Assembly (NCBI RefSeq): GCF_024158605.1
Contig: NZ_JAMZGM010000003.1
Coordinates: 61,621 to 125,620, forward strand
DNA length: 64,000 bases
Reading direction: 5' to 3'
Origin: Sebaldella sp. S0638
GTDB taxonomy: Bacteria; Fusobacteriota; Fusobacteriia; Fusobacteriales; Leptotrichiaceae
This document shows positions 1 through 8,851 of this stretch, in pieces. Each line of letters starts with the position of its first letter. Position 1 is the stretch's first letter. The notes beneath the pieces were generated by a model. The model saw nothing but the letters and a program-made list of their open reading frames with translations, did not search any database and was not told where the DNA came from. A program made the translations under genes and the position numbers.

Positions 1-274
1 CAAGACTTCCCAAAAACTCTGTTATCATATTCAAAGGAATCAACGGCGAATTATATCTGGATAGATTCAAGTATTCAAAATCTTCATCAGGATGCTGCTT
101 AAAAGAAATTTCGTTATCTGCATCCTTAAAATAAATATTATATGTTTCATTATCGGAATACCAGCCATATGCTGTACCCTTCCTGATTTCCCTGAAAATC
201 ATACCATTTCCCGGATTTTTCTTTATAAGAAATGAAAAATCAGGATTTGTTGATCTTAACTGCATAACTGCCAT
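1..274 (-). CDS. Unidentified protein, N-terminal 91 residues (gene runs off the window)
   Basis: An open frame with no stop runs from an ATG at 274 to the window edge. AAGGAG lies 7 nt before the ATG on the minus strand. The visible part begins MAVMQLRSTNP and has an aromatic and charged middle with the motifs RKGTAYGWYSD, YNIYFKDAD and FEYLNLSRYNSP. There is no signal peptide or membrane segment. The conserved-looking blocks suggest a known cytosolic family, but I could not name it from the N-terminus alone. A second in-frame ATG at 265 is possible but badly spaced from the ribosome site. Confidence 0.75.
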   Translation of the reverse strand, partial: MAVMQLRSTNPDFSFLIKKNPGNGMIFREIRKGTAYGWYSDNETYNIYFKDADNEISFKQHPDEDFEYLNLSRYNSPLIPLNMITEFLGSL

Positions 275-400
275 CTTTTTTCTCCTTCTTTCCTTTTGTG
301 TAAAATAACCATATTATAACAGAATTATATCTGTTAATCCATTTTTACCTTTAATTTTTTTCAACTAAATATTTCAAATAAGAATATTCAAAGAATTTTA

Positions 401-409
401 TGTTATACT
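401..409 (+). promoter_or_regulatory. Extended -10 promoter of the META lipoprotein gene
   Basis: TGTTATACT (TG, one base, TATACT) lies 33 bases before the start codon at 442. No good -35 is seen, as is usual for extended -10 promoters. Confidence 0.45.
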
Positions 410-441
410 TTAATAACTAAAAAAAGAAAGCGGGGCAGAAA

Positions 442-879
442 ATGAAAAGATTACTGTTTTTATTTATTTCGGTTTTGCTGCTTTTTAGCTGCAGCAGTAT
501 TTACAATACCGGCAACTCGAAAAATAATGTATCTTCACTTGAAAATACTTCATGGAGATTAACAGATATATCAGGAGAAAAGATCCCACCGAAACCTGAT
601 AATGAAAGATTCGGGAACTTTACCCTGAATATCGGCACTGATTCAATAAACGGTTCTTCAGGTATTAATTCATTCTTTGGTTCATATACACTTGATAATG
701 GCAAAATTATTACGAAAGGTATAGCGGGAACTCTAATGGCAGGACCTGAGGATCTTATGAAACTGGAAGGAAGATATTTACATGCGTTAAATAATATTAA
801 GAGTTATAAGATTATTAATAACACTCTTAAAATAGAATCTGATACTGAGACACTGACTTTTCAAAAAGTAGTGAAGTAA
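442..879 (+). CDS. META-domain (HslJ-like) lipoprotein
   Basis: A 145-residue protein with a lipoprotein signal: hydrophobic residues 4-15, then FSC with the acylated Cys at 17. Residues 35-143 match the META/HslJ (DUF306) pattern: NTSWRL, a GSSGINSFFGSY block where the family usually has G-C-N, then GTLMAG where it usually has a T-x-M-A-C, and a final short strand ending TLTFQK. It probably sits at the outer membrane facing the periplasm. The family is linked to heat shock and novobiocin tolerance in E. coli, with no known enzymatic role. Both Cys positions that are common in the family are replaced here. It is a single gene with its own promoter and a following hairpin. Confidence 0.85.
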   Translation: MKRLLFLFISVLLLFSCSSIYNTGNSKNNVSSLENTSWRLTDISGEKIPPKPDNERFGNFTLNIGTDSINGSSGINSFFGSYTLDNGKIITKGIAGTLMAGPEDLMKLEGRYLHALNNIKSYKIINNTLKIESDTETLTFQKVVK

Positions 880-889
880 CTATTCTATC

Positions 890-928
890 AAATGATTTTT
901 TGCTTTTACAGCTTAAAATCATTTTTTA
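890..928 (+). terminator. Terminator after the META lipoprotein gene
   Basis: AAATGATTTT and AAAATCATTT form a stem around a short loop, followed by a T run. It overlaps the last codons of the convergent AraC-type gene. Confidence 0.55.
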
Positions 929-1890
929 TTTTTAAGATTTGTTTTATTTTTTACCTCCAACGGGTACACTCCGTAATGTTTTTTAAAAATCTGAGAAAAA
1001 TAACCGTAATTTTCATATCCAATCATATTGGCTACCTCTGAAACTTTCATATTTCTATCCCTAAGCATGCTGTATGCCCTGTCAAGTTTGATATTTTTAA
1101 GAAATTCATGCATTCCCATTCCGGTTTTTTCCTTGAATTTTTTGCTTAACTCTCCCCTGTTTATATAAAATTTCTTGTGTATCTTTGCCAGCAGATCAGG
1201 TTCATTATAATTATTTTCCATATAATCCACAACATTTTCAAAAATATCACTTTCATAGTCGTCTATTTCAATAATAGATTTAATGAAAACAGTTATTATT
1301 CCGCCCATTCCTTCATTTACTTTGGAAAAAGCAAAGAATTTTTTCCCCCATTTTGCTTCATATCTCATTACCAGATCCAGTATATTGAGCAGTTTTTCCT
1401 GTGTATTTCTTATAAACTTTTTTTCATTCGGAACCAGATTTTCTCTAAGATAACGTACACTCTTGCTTACATCTTTATCCTCATTAAAATTATCCAGATA
1501 TGTTTTACTCAGTACCATTATGAGCATTTTTATTTTTCTGCCCGGCGAGGGAATAAAAATTTCCTTTGTTTCACTCCCGCCATAACTCAAAAACAGCTCC
1601 CCGGCCTTCAGGTTATAGCTTTCTTTTTCCGAATATTTTACTGTTATTTCTCCCTCTTTCAAAAAACAAATTATCAGGCAGTCTCCAAAGCTTTTATTAC
1701 TGCATTCATAATAATTTTTCACTTTAGCTTCTATTTTTAACAGTTCCACCCCTTCACACATTACCTGATGAATAATATTTCCTTTGTCATCACCGTTCAA
1801 TATATGGTATTCCCTTTCCGTGGAGCCTATTTCCACCTCGTCTACCATATATTCAAGTGATTTCAAATATTGCTGACAATAGTTCTTCAT
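919..1890 (-). CDS. AraC family transcriptional regulator
   Basis: About 323 residues. The last 100 hold two helix-turn-helix motifs of the AraC/XylS type, including the second-helix pattern VSEVANMIGYENYGYFSQIFKKH and the G-x-x-P-like end (GVYPLEV). The N-terminal 200 residues form a probable cupin-like sensor that I cannot assign to a ligand. The start was chosen at 1890, where GGAGGT sits 8 nt upstream on the minus strand; a longer frame to 1914 has no ribosome site. It stands alone between a convergent lipoprotein gene and a deacetylase gene, so its target is not obvious from context. Confidence 0.88.
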   Translation of the reverse strand: MKNYCQQYLKSLEYMVDEVEIGSTEREYHILNGDDKGNIIHQVMCEGVELLKIEAKVKNYYECSNKSFGDCLIICFLKEGEITVKYSEKESYNLKAGELFLSYGGSETKEIFIPSPGRKIKMLIMVLSKTYLDNFNEDKDVSKSVRYLRENLVPNEKKFIRNTQEKLLNILDLVMRYEAKWGKKFFAFSKVNEGMGGIITVFIKSIIEIDDYESDIFENVVDYMENNYNEPDLLAKIHKKFYINRGELSKKFKEKTGMGMHEFLKNIKLDRAYSMLRDRNMKVSEVANMIGYENYGYFSQIFKKHYGVYPLEVKNKTNLKNKK

Positions 1891-2076
1891 ATTTTTTACC
1901 TCCAAGCTTAACATTCGTCTAAAGGCAATTTTTATAATAATTTTTTATTGTTGAAAAATTTTTCTTTTCCTCTATTAATATACCTGATTTGAAACAATTG
2001 TCAAGTTTATTTATGCCTAACTTTTTATTTATAATATAATTAATTCTACTGTTTTTTTTACTAAAATATGAATTTT

Positions 2077-2105
2077 AAAAAAGAACTGCCGGTAAAATCC
2101 GGCAG
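2077..2105 (-). terminator. Terminator of the deacetylase operon
   Basis: CTGCCGG/CCGGCAG 7-bp stem with a 6-nt loop, followed on the minus strand by TTCTTTTTT, directly after the deacetylase stop codon. Confidence 0.85.
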
Positions 2106-2126
2106 CTTTATATACTTTATGCATAA

Positions 2127-2957
2127 TTATTTTCTATGTTGAAATTTTGGGCTGTAAACTGTAAGCTCCTCGAAATCATACCCTTTATTTCTGTAATAAT
2201 CAATTATTGACTGTAATGCATCTGCTGTTGTTGTTTTTGCAGCACTGTCATGCATTAATAAATTTATCTTCGTAGCACCGCAGCTGGTAGCATTTTTCAC
2301 CAGAACATCAACCGGACGCTTGTTTCCTGCTGCATCAGTACTGTCACAATTCCAGTCCTGATAGACGAATCCTTCTTCATTTAGTCTGTCGATAATCTTT
2401 CTTAGTGTAGCTTTTTTTACTATTGCATTGCTGGAACCGCCGGGAAATCTTGTTACCTTTGCATCCACACCGGTTTTTTCCATTACTGAATCATGAATCT
2501 TGTATAAATCCTTAAAGAATGCTTCTTCAGATGCATAAACTTCTTTATAATTATGAGAATATGTGTGAAGTGCTATTGCGTGCCCCTCGTCCACTATCTT
2601 CTTATACATATCGGAATTATGACCTATTACAAAGAAAGTAGCCTTTATATTATTTCTTCTCAGAATTTCCAGAATTCTCTCTGTATTATGAGGAGTCGGT
2701 CCGTCATCAAATGTAAGATATATTACTTTCTTATTTGCCAATTGTTCTGTAAGCTCTGATCTTAATGCTTCATTTTCATGCTCAAGTTTCATTAATGTAT
2801 CATTAGTTTCTTTTTCCTGCCTGTCAAGTGCCGCAATCTCTGTCTTTAATCCGTTTATTTTGTCTGTTGCTTTCTTATCACTGAGTAAAATACGTCCTGC
2901 ATCTCCCAGTGTAAGAACACTTACTGCCAATATAAGAAAAATCAGTATTTTTTTCAT
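2127..2957 (-). CDS. Polysaccharide deacetylase (NodB homology, CE4 family)
   Basis: About 276 residues: an N-terminal hydrophobic signal or anchor (about 2-20), a predicted coiled coil (about 35-75), then a NodB domain. All five CE4 motifs are visible: TFDDGP (about 83-88, catalytic Asp and metal Asp), HTYSH (about 132-136, metal His pair), RFPGGS (about 171), DWNCDS (about 202) and LLMHDS (about 234, catalytic His). It should be an active metal-dependent deacetylase of a GlcNAc polymer such as peptidoglycan or an exopolysaccharide, acting outside the inner membrane. The ATG at 2957 overlaps the TGA of the preceding small gene by one base (TGATG), indicating translational coupling. A GTG at 2960 is a less likely start. 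Confidence 0.9.
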   Translation of the reverse strand: MKKILIFLILAVSVLTLGDAGRILLSDKKATDKINGLKTEIAALDRQEKETNDTLMKLEHENEALRSELTEQLANKKVIYLTFDDGPTPHNTERILEILRRNNIKATFFVIGHNSDMYKKIVDEGHAIALHTYSHNYKEVYASEEAFFKDLYKIHDSVMEKTGVDAKVTRFPGGSSNAIVKKATLRKIIDRLNEEGFVYQDWNCDSTDAAGNKRPVDVLVKNATSCGATKINLLMHDSAAKTTTADALQSIIDYYRNKGYDFEELTVYSPKFQHRK

Positions 2958-3187
2958 CACTTCTTACCTTCTTTCAGCTCTTTCAGATCTTTATTTTCAT
3001 CTTCAAATCTTTTTAACTTTACCCCTGTGAGCTTGAATTTTTCCTCTTTTTCTTTTTTCTCGGCAAGCAGTTTAGTTACTTCTTCTTCCTTGACTTCCTT
3101 TTTTACTTTTACTACAAAATGCGAATAATACTCAGCTGCGCCTGAAATTACCAACACTGCTGATAATATTATCAGTACTTTTTTCAT
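2957..3187 (-). CDS. Small membrane-anchored coiled-coil protein
   Basis: A 76-residue protein with an N-terminal hydrophobic segment (about 3-25) followed by a very Lys/Glu-rich helix (about 28-74) that looks like a coiled coil. AAGGAGG precedes the ATG. It is the first gene of a two-gene operon with the deacetylase, whose stalk is also a coiled coil, so the two may pair through these helices. That is inference. I do not recognise a family. Confidence 0.75.
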   Translation of the reverse strand: MKKVLIILSAVLVISGAAEYYSHFVVKVKKEVKEEEVTKLLAEKKEKEEKFKLTGVKLKRFEDENKDLKELKEGKK

Positions 3188-3427
3188 CTTTTCCTCCTTA
3201 AATTACAAGTTACCTGTTTAGCTCCTATCTGAATAATATCATTTATTTAAATTTTTTTCAATTATGTTTTATTATTAACTCCAATTTATATCTACCTAAT
3301 TTCACATTTTTTTTAGTATTTCTCTTTATTTTTGAACGTTTGATCTATTTTCTGTTATTCATTAATATTGTACCAAAAATTAATCATTAAAAAAAATTAA
3401 TTATTATTTTACTTAAAAAGATATTTT

Positions 3428-3456
3428 TTGACTTTTTATTCTATTTTTAGTATACT
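3428..3456 (+). promoter_or_regulatory. Sigma-70-type promoter of the ABC exporter operon
   Basis: TTGACT (3428-3433), 17-bp spacer, TATACT (3451-3456). It gives an approximately 105-nt leader before the first ABC gene. Confidence 0.8.
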
Positions 3457-3507
3457 ATCATGTAAGAGTTATCTTTTATATTACAATAAAACTAATTTTT
3501 TATATAA

Positions 3508-3536
3508 AGGGATGCCGTTATGGTATTCTCTTTTTT
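3508..3536 (+). promoter_or_regulatory. Terminator-like hairpin in the ABC exporter leader
   Basis: AGGGATGCC and GGTATTCT can pair (with G-U pairs) around a 5-nt loop, and are followed by TTTTTT, between the promoter and the first gene. A mini-frame ATG at 3512 (MPLWYSLF, then stop) overlaps it. The position inside the transcribed leader suggests an attenuator. Confidence 0.4.
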
Positions 3537-3568
3537 AAATAAATATATTAATTAAGGAGGAAAAAGAC

Positions 3569-5299
3569 TTGAACTTAATGTGGCGTTATGCAAAAAAGTA
3601 CAAAAATTATATTTTCTTAAATTTTCTATGTGTATTTAGTTTCATTCTTATTGAACTGGGACTTCCTACACTTCTAGCCAGAATAATTGACAAAGGTCTT
3701 GTTCCCAAAGACTTTGAAGTAGTAAAAACAACTTCTCTCTGGATGCTTGTGATTTGTTTTGTCGGACTTGCCGGACTTATTCTGCTTGCTTTCTGCGGGA
3801 GTAAAATCTCTACCAGTGTAATCAGAGATATACGTGATGATGTATTTTCCAAAATACAGGAATTCTCTCACGAGGAATATGATGACTTCGGTATATCATA
3901 TCTTATTACAGCTACTACAAATGATGCATTTCAGGTAATGACTTTCCTGCAGATGATACTCCGTATGGGAATGATCACACCGCTGATGTTTGTATCCAGC
4001 TTTTTTATGATTATATATAAGAGTCCTTCACTTTCAGTTAGTGTTATTATGGCAGTACCATTTTTACTTATGGGAGTTATTCTCATAGGAAAATTTTCTG
4101 CTCCTCTGTCAGAGGCACAACAGAAAGGACTGGACAATATTAATACCAATCTTCGTGAAAATCTTACTGGACTAAGAGTAATACGTGCATTTATAAATGA
4201 AAAGTTTCAGGAAGGGCGTTTTGAAGCGATAAATAAAACATATTCAGAAATTTCAAAAAAATTGTTTAAACTTATGGCTGCTCCACTGCCGGGATTTTCT
4301 TTTATTTTCAACATTATACTTGCTGTAGTTATATGGTTTGGAGCAAAACAGATAGATATCGGTCAGCTTCAGGTAGGAGAACTTGTTGCATTTATTGAGT
4401 ATATTTTTCATGCTCTGTTCTCTTTTATGCTGTTTGCTACTGTTTTTATGATGTATCCCAGAGCAGCAGTTTCAGCACACAGAATAGCCAGAATACTTGA
4501 CACGGTACCAAGAGTAACTGAAAATGAAAACGGGATTACAGAAAGCACTACACATGGTTATATCACATTTGAAAATGTGACTTTTGCCTATCCCGGAAAC
4601 AGTGACGAACCAATATTAAGAAATGTAAGCTTTACTGCCAGTCCCGGTGAAACAGTGGCTTTCATAGGCAGTACAGGAAGCGGAAAATCTACGCTTATAC
4701 AGTTAATACCTAGATTTTATGATGTTACAAAAGGAAGAATAATAATAGACGGCACTGATGTAAGAGATTATAAATTAAGCGCCCTTCGTCAAAAAATTGG
4801 TTTTATACCGCAAAAGGCCCTGCTTTTCACAGGAACTATAGCGGAAAATATCAAATATGGTAAACATGATGCTACGCCTGCTGAAATCGAAGCTGCATCA
4901 AAAACAGCTCAGGCTCTGGATTTTATAAATCAGAAACCTGATAAATTCGGTGAATTTCTTGCCGAAGGCGGAAGCAATATGTCCGGCGGTCAGAAACAAA
5001 GACTTTCTATAGCAAGAGCAATAGTGAAAAAACCTGATATTTACATATTTGATGATTCATTTTCTGCCCTCGATTATCAGACTGATGCAAACCTTCGTAC
5101 AGCTTTGGGGGACATTACAAAGGAATCTACTGTATTAATTGTTGCACAGCGTGTAAGTACCATAATGAATGCAGATAAAATACTGGTTCTTAATGAAGGA
5201 AATGTTGTTGCTGAAGGTACCCACAGGGAACTCCTGAAAACATGTGATATTTACTACGATATAGCTTCATCACAGCTTACAAAGGAGGAACTGGAATGA
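3569..5299 (+). CDS. ABC exporter half, degenerate-site subunit (heterodimer partner A)
   Basis: A 576-residue type IV ABC exporter half: six membrane helices (about 13-310), then an ATPase domain. Walker A is GSTGSGKST (367-375), the signature is MSGGQ (471-475) and Walker B is IYIFDD (491-496). The catalytic Glu after Walker B is Asp 496 and the switch His is Gln (AQR at 526-528). These are the changes seen in the non-catalytic subunit of heterodimeric exporters such as TM287/288, BmrCD and LmrCD. TTG at 3569 is the start, 8 nt after AAGGAGG. It overlaps the partner gene by 4 nt (ATGA). The likely job is export of drugs or lipids across the inner membrane; the substrate is unknown. Confidence 0.93.
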   Translation: MNLMWRYAKKYKNYIFLNFLCVFSFILIELGLPTLLARIIDKGLVPKDFEVVKTTSLWMLVICFVGLAGLILLAFCGSKISTSVIRDIRDDVFSKIQEFSHEEYDDFGISYLITATTNDAFQVMTFLQMILRMGMITPLMFVSSFFMIIYKSPSLSVSVIMAVPFLLMGVILIGKFSAPLSEAQQKGLDNINTNLRENLTGLRVIRAFINEKFQEGRFEAINKTYSEISKKLFKLMAAPLPGFSFIFNIILAVVIWFGAKQIDIGQLQVGELVAFIEYIFHALFSFMLFATVFMMYPRAAVSAHRIARILDTVPRVTENENGITESTTHGYITFENVTFAYPGNSDEPILRNVSFTASPGETVAFIGSTGSGKSTLIQLIPRFYDVTKGRIIIDGTDVRDYKLSALRQKIGFIPQKALLFTGTIAENIKYGKHDATPAEIEAASKTAQALDFINQKPDKFGEFLAEGGSNMSGGQKQRLSIARAIVKKPDIYIFDDSFSALDYQTDANLRTALGDITKESTVLIVAQRVSTIMNADKILVLNEGNVVAEGTHRELLKTCDIYYDIASSQLTKEELE

Positions 5300-7071
5300 A
5301 AAAAGTTATTTCTAATTTAAAACGTCTGGGAAAATATATAAAACCATATAAAGGACATTTTATACTGTCACTTTTTCTTACAGTAATTGCTGTAGCAGCA
5401 AATTCGCTTATTCCTTTTATGGTAGGACTTGCAATTACAGAAATGGCTTCTAATGTAGCCGATATGCTGAAAGGAATAGAAGGAGCCGGAGTTAATTTTC
5501 CTTATGTTGGTAAAATAATAATAATTACCTCGCTGATTTCATTATTAAATCAGCTTGCCACATATTTTTCAAGCTTTTTTATGACTGATGTGGTACAGGG
5601 AAGTATGAAAGATCTGAGAACTGATATTGATGAAAAAATAAACAGACTTCCTATTTCATATTTCGACAGAAACCAGCAGGGAAATATATTAAGCAGAATT
5701 ACAAATGATGTAGACACTATAAGTAACGCTATGCAGCAAAGTCTTATACAGATTATCACATCACTTTTAGGAATTGTATTATCAGTGGTTATGATGTTTA
5801 TTTTATCTGTATCCATGACTTTAATTGCAATATTAATAATACCTTTATCTATTATAATATCAAGAGTTATTATAAAAAGATCCCAGAAATACTTCAAAGA
5901 GCAGCAGAATTCACTGGGAAATCTGAACGGATATGTACAGGAAGCTTATACAGGTTTTTCTGTTATCAAGCTTTATAATAAAGAACAGGATACACTGGAG
6001 GAATTCAAAAATATAAACCACAGACTGGCAGGATTTTCATTTAAGGCTCTCTTTAGTTCTGCACTTATAAATCCTCTTGTAGGACTGGTTGTTAACCTCT
6101 CATATACCAGTATGGCAATAATGGGAAGTTATCTTGTTATATTCGGTACTATGACAATAGGGGGATTACAGGCATTTATACAGTACATCTGGCTTATTAA
6201 CCAGCCTATCAGTCAGATTACCCAGCTTACAGGAATTATTCAAAGTTCCGGAGCAGCTACAGAAAGAGTTTTTGAGATATTAGACGAAGAAGAGGAGACT
6301 CCTGATCCGGCGGACACTTTATTCCCTGAAACAGTAGAGGGAAATATCAGCTTTGAAAATGTTTATTTCAGCTATAATAAAGAAAATAAACTTATAAAAA
6401 ATCTGAGTTTTGAAGTAAAAAGCGGACAGACAGTGGCAATAGTAGGACCTACAGGTGCAGGAAAAACCACACTTATTAATCTGCTTATGCGTTTTTACGA
6501 TATAGACAGCGGTTCAATAAAAATAGACGGTGTGGATACCAGAGAGATGAAACGTTCAGATGTTCGTTCTCTGTTCGGGATGGTATTACAGGATGCATGG
6601 CTTTATCATGCAAGTATTTCGGAAAATATTCGTTTTGGTAAACTGGATGCCACGGAATATGAAGTGGTGGATGCTGCCAAAACTGCCAATGTACACCATT
6701 TTATCAGAACTCTTCCAAATGGTTATGATATGGTTCTTAATAAGGAAGCAAGCAATATTTCACAAGGTCAGAAACAGCTTCTTACTATAGCACGTGTTGT
6801 TATTGCCGATCCGAAGTTTCTTATACTTGATGAAGCTACGAGTTCTGTGGATACAAGACTTGAAGTGCTTATTCAGAAAGCCATGAAAAAAGTCATGAAC
6901 GGGCGTACAAGCTTTGTTATCGCGCACCGTTTATCTACTATAAGAGATGCGGATCTGATACTGGTTATGAATCAGGGAGAAATAGTAGAACAGGGAACAC
7001 ACGAAACTCTTCTCGCAAATAACGGTCTTTACGAAAAGCTTTATAACAGTCAGTTTGAAGAGGATGAGTAG
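5296..7071 (+). CDS. ABC exporter half, catalytic subunit (heterodimer partner B)
   Basis: 591 residues with the same fold as its neighbour: membrane domain (about 15-320) and ATPase with Walker A GPTGAGKTT (384-392), an altered signature ISQGQ (488-492), Walker B LILDEA with catalytic Glu 513, and switch His in IAHRLS (543). An intact Glu and His together with a non-canonical signature fit the catalytic half of a heterodimer: the altered signature here completes the inactive site of the partner. Its start is coupled to the upstream stop by ATGA. It is the last gene before a strong shared terminator. Confidence 0.93.
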   Translation: MKKVISNLKRLGKYIKPYKGHFILSLFLTVIAVAANSLIPFMVGLAITEMASNVADMLKGIEGAGVNFPYVGKIIIITSLISLLNQLATYFSSFFMTDVVQGSMKDLRTDIDEKINRLPISYFDRNQQGNILSRITNDVDTISNAMQQSLIQIITSLLGIVLSVVMMFILSVSMTLIAILIIPLSIIISRVIIKRSQKYFKEQQNSLGNLNGYVQEAYTGFSVIKLYNKEQDTLEEFKNINHRLAGFSFKALFSSALINPLVGLVVNLSYTSMAIMGSYLVIFGTMTIGGLQAFIQYIWLINQPISQITQLTGIIQSSGAATERVFEILDEEEETPDPADTLFPETVEGNISFENVYFSYNKENKLIKNLSFEVKSGQTVAIVGPTGAGKTTLINLLMRFYDIDSGSIKIDGVDTREMKRSDVRSLFGMVLQDAWLYHASISENIRFGKLDATEYEVVDAAKTANVHHFIRTLPNGYDMVLNKEASNISQGQKQLLTIARVVIADPKFLILDEATSSVDTRLEVLIQKAMKKVMNGRTSFVIAHRLSTIRDADLILVMNQGEIVEQGTHETLLANNGLYEKLYNSQFEEDE

Positions 7072-7105
7072 TTTATTATATTAATAAAAGAAATTTTATA
7101 ATTTT

Positions 7106-7145
7106 AAAAAGAGATTATTCCAAAATAAGTGAATAATCTCTTTTC
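7106..7145. terminator. Bidirectional terminator between convergent genes
   Basis: AAAAGAGATTATTC pairs perfectly with GAATAATCTCTTTT around a 10-nt loop, with A and T tracts on both sides. It serves the ABC operon and the convergent ferredoxin gene. Confidence 0.9.
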
Positions 7146-7147
7146 TT

Positions 7148-7933
7148 TTATATGAATACAGTATTTTCTTTCTTTTCCGCAAATTTAGTTTCAAGCATTA
7201 CAGTAAAATTTTTCATCATTTCATTGTCAAAATACTTCGCTTCCACAGGACAGATTTTTACACACGCACAGCAGTGAATACATTTTTCTGCATCTGCTAT
7301 TCTCGGGTTATCAAAGCTTATTGCAGAAACCGGGCATCCTTTTGCACATTTCATACAGTCATAGCATGTCTCTTTAGTTTCAGGCGCTGCTACAATTCCT
7401 GCTGATCTTTCTTTATACGGTTTATTCCCGAAAACCTTTAATATTCCGCCATCACTTCCTGTTTTGATTTTTTCTGCTGTTTTTACAGCGAACTCTTCTG
7501 CCTCTTTAATATCAGTCATATCAGGTCTTCCAGTCCCGACATTTTTTGAATATGAATGCTCACCTATAAAAGCTCCGGCAGATACCACTTCAAAACCTTT
7601 TTCAGTGAAAATATCCCTTGCTTCCAACACTGCATCGTCAAAATCCCTGTTTCCATACACAGCCATAATCACAACAGGATTTCCGCTTCCCTTTATTTTC
7701 TCTATAACAGGTTCAAGCAGCAGAGGAATACGTCCGCCGTATACAGGAAAACCAAATACGAGAATATCTTTATTATCAAGCGTAATTTCCCGCCCGCGTC
7801 CTTCCGGCAGTGTTAAATCCATCGTTTCCATCTCTGCTTCAAAAAGTTCCGAGAGTTTTTCAGCTGTTTTCGTTGTTAGTTTCTTAGTACAGTGTGTAGG
7901 ACTAAAGTACACTGCTCTTATTTTTCTTTCCAT
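7148..7933 (-). CDS. Flavodoxin-like / 2x[4Fe-4S] ferredoxin fusion (EFR1 type)
   Basis: About 261 residues. The N-terminal 160 form a flavodoxin-like domain with the phosphate-loop region YFSPTHCTKK and a conserved FPVYGGRIP. The C-terminus has two ferredoxin clusters, CYDCMKCAKGCP and CIHCCACVKICP, each C-x2-C-x2-C-x3-C-P. It should carry FMN and two [4Fe-4S] centres and move electrons in the cytosol of an anaerobe; partners are unknown. The start was set at ATG 7933, 6 nt after GAGGTGG; the longer frame starts with TTG at 7957 and lacks a ribosome site. Confidence 0.9.
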   Translation of the reverse strand: MERKIRAVYFSPTHCTKKLTTKTAEKLSELFEAEMETMDLTLPEGRGREITLDNKDILVFGFPVYGGRIPLLLEPVIEKIKGSGNPVVIMAVYGNRDFDDAVLEARDIFTEKGFEVVSAGAFIGEHSYSKNVGTGRPDMTDIKEAEEFAVKTAEKIKTGSDGGILKVFGNKPYKERSAGIVAAPETKETCYDCMKCAKGCPVSAISFDNPRIADAEKCIHCCACVKICPVEAKYFDNEMMKNFTVMLETKFAEKKENTVFI

Positions 7934-8009
7934 TTTTTCCACCTCTTTATCTTCCAAAACTACAAAATTCTCTGATTACTAAAGTAATTTGTTAAATTGT
8001 ATACCTGAT

Positions 8010-8690
8010 TTACTTAATCTTTTTCTTTATTTTCAAACAATCGTTAATATGCATTACATGATGCCTTGTAATAGGGAGAAGCAGCAGTCCCGCCACGGTT
8101 TTCTTTCCCCAGAATTCCACAAGCCACACAGCTTCCTCCTTCTCGGAAACACTTTTTTCATCAAGAATCCTTTGAAGGGCATCCTCATCCATCTTCCTTT
8201 TCATATCTTTATAAGTAAGATTCCTGATAATTTCCCTTGTCTTTTTCCCCACAGCAGCTCTGTAATTCATTAACTCTTCCTTGTTTATTGCTTTGCTGAA
8301 TTCTGCTATTTCTTCAGCAGTCAGTGCATTTCCGGTATCTGTTATGATACTGCCTGATTTCTTCAGCCAGTTATCTGTATTTATTACCTGATCACCACCG
8401 GCTATAAGAATATTGGCACATATATCTTCAATACGTGTAATATGCCAGATATTATATGCCATTGTTCTTCCTTTATAAGACGAAGAATAATTCTTGAATC
8501 CGTCATCGCTCACATCTGTTAATACTTCCTCCAAAAAAGAATATTCTCCGTTTTCTGAAACCTCAGGCATATGAACTATTGAATGAAGACTCAGACAAAT
8601 ATCCATTGCTTCCTGAAAATCCCCTTCCTTTTTTATAATGCTCCTTAACCTTGCCTGTTTAGGATTCCAGTCATTGTTAACACTAAACAT
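8010..8690 (-). CDS. DinB-superfamily four-helix-bundle protein
   Basis: About 226 residues. His residues are spaced as in DinB/YfiT-type metal-binding bundles: SLHSIVHM near the N-terminus, AYNIWHITRIED mid-protein and TRHHVMHIND near the end. Proteins of this superfamily are often metal-dependent thiol transferases, but the substrate cannot be read here. GGAGG lies 9 nt before ATG 8690. The longer frame to 8753 would run through the promoter (TATAAT at 8725-8730), so it is not the start. Confidence 0.8.
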   Translation of the reverse strand: MFSVNNDWNPKQARLRSIIKKEGDFQEAMDICLSLHSIVHMPEVSENGEYSFLEEVLTDVSDDGFKNYSSSYKGRTMAYNIWHITRIEDICANILIAGGDQVINTDNWLKKSGSIITDTGNALTAEEIAEFSKAINKEELMNYRAAVGKKTREIIRNLTYKDMKRKMDEDALQRILDEKSVSEKEEAVWLVEFWGKKTVAGLLLLPITRHHVMHINDCLKIKKKIK

Positions 8691-8724
8691 ATAAAAAAAC
8701 CTCCAGAATTTTTGATTATTATAA

Positions 8725-8753
8725 ATTATAACAGATATAAAAAATACGAACAA
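8725..8753 (-). promoter_or_regulatory. Promoter of the DinB-like gene
   Basis: On the minus strand TTGTTC, 17 bp, TATAAT; about 35 nt before the start codon. Confidence 0.7.
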
Positions 8754-8815
8754 GTAACTTTACTAATATTATAACCCCAAATTTAGAATTTTGCGGCGGA
8801 AAATTTATCAAATAT

Positions 8816-8846
8816 AAAAAAAGCTGCTCTTTTAAAAACAGCTTTT
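8816..8846 (-). terminator. Terminator of the NAD operon
   Basis: AAAAGCTG/CAGCTTTT stem with a T run on the minus strand immediately after the nadR stop codon. It marks the end of the six-gene operon. Confidence 0.85.
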
Positions 8847-8851
8847 GTTTG

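Noticed and set aside
1-274. Hen1-type RNA methyltransferase N-terminus
   Set aside because: Considered because of an RNA-repair theme in the window, but the visible residues do not match what I recall of Hen1 and no methyltransferase motif is visible.
7975-7988. ATTACTAAAGTAAT palindrome upstream of the flavodoxin-ferredoxin gene
   Set aside because: Six-base arms in very A/T-rich DNA are expected by chance; no linked regulator.
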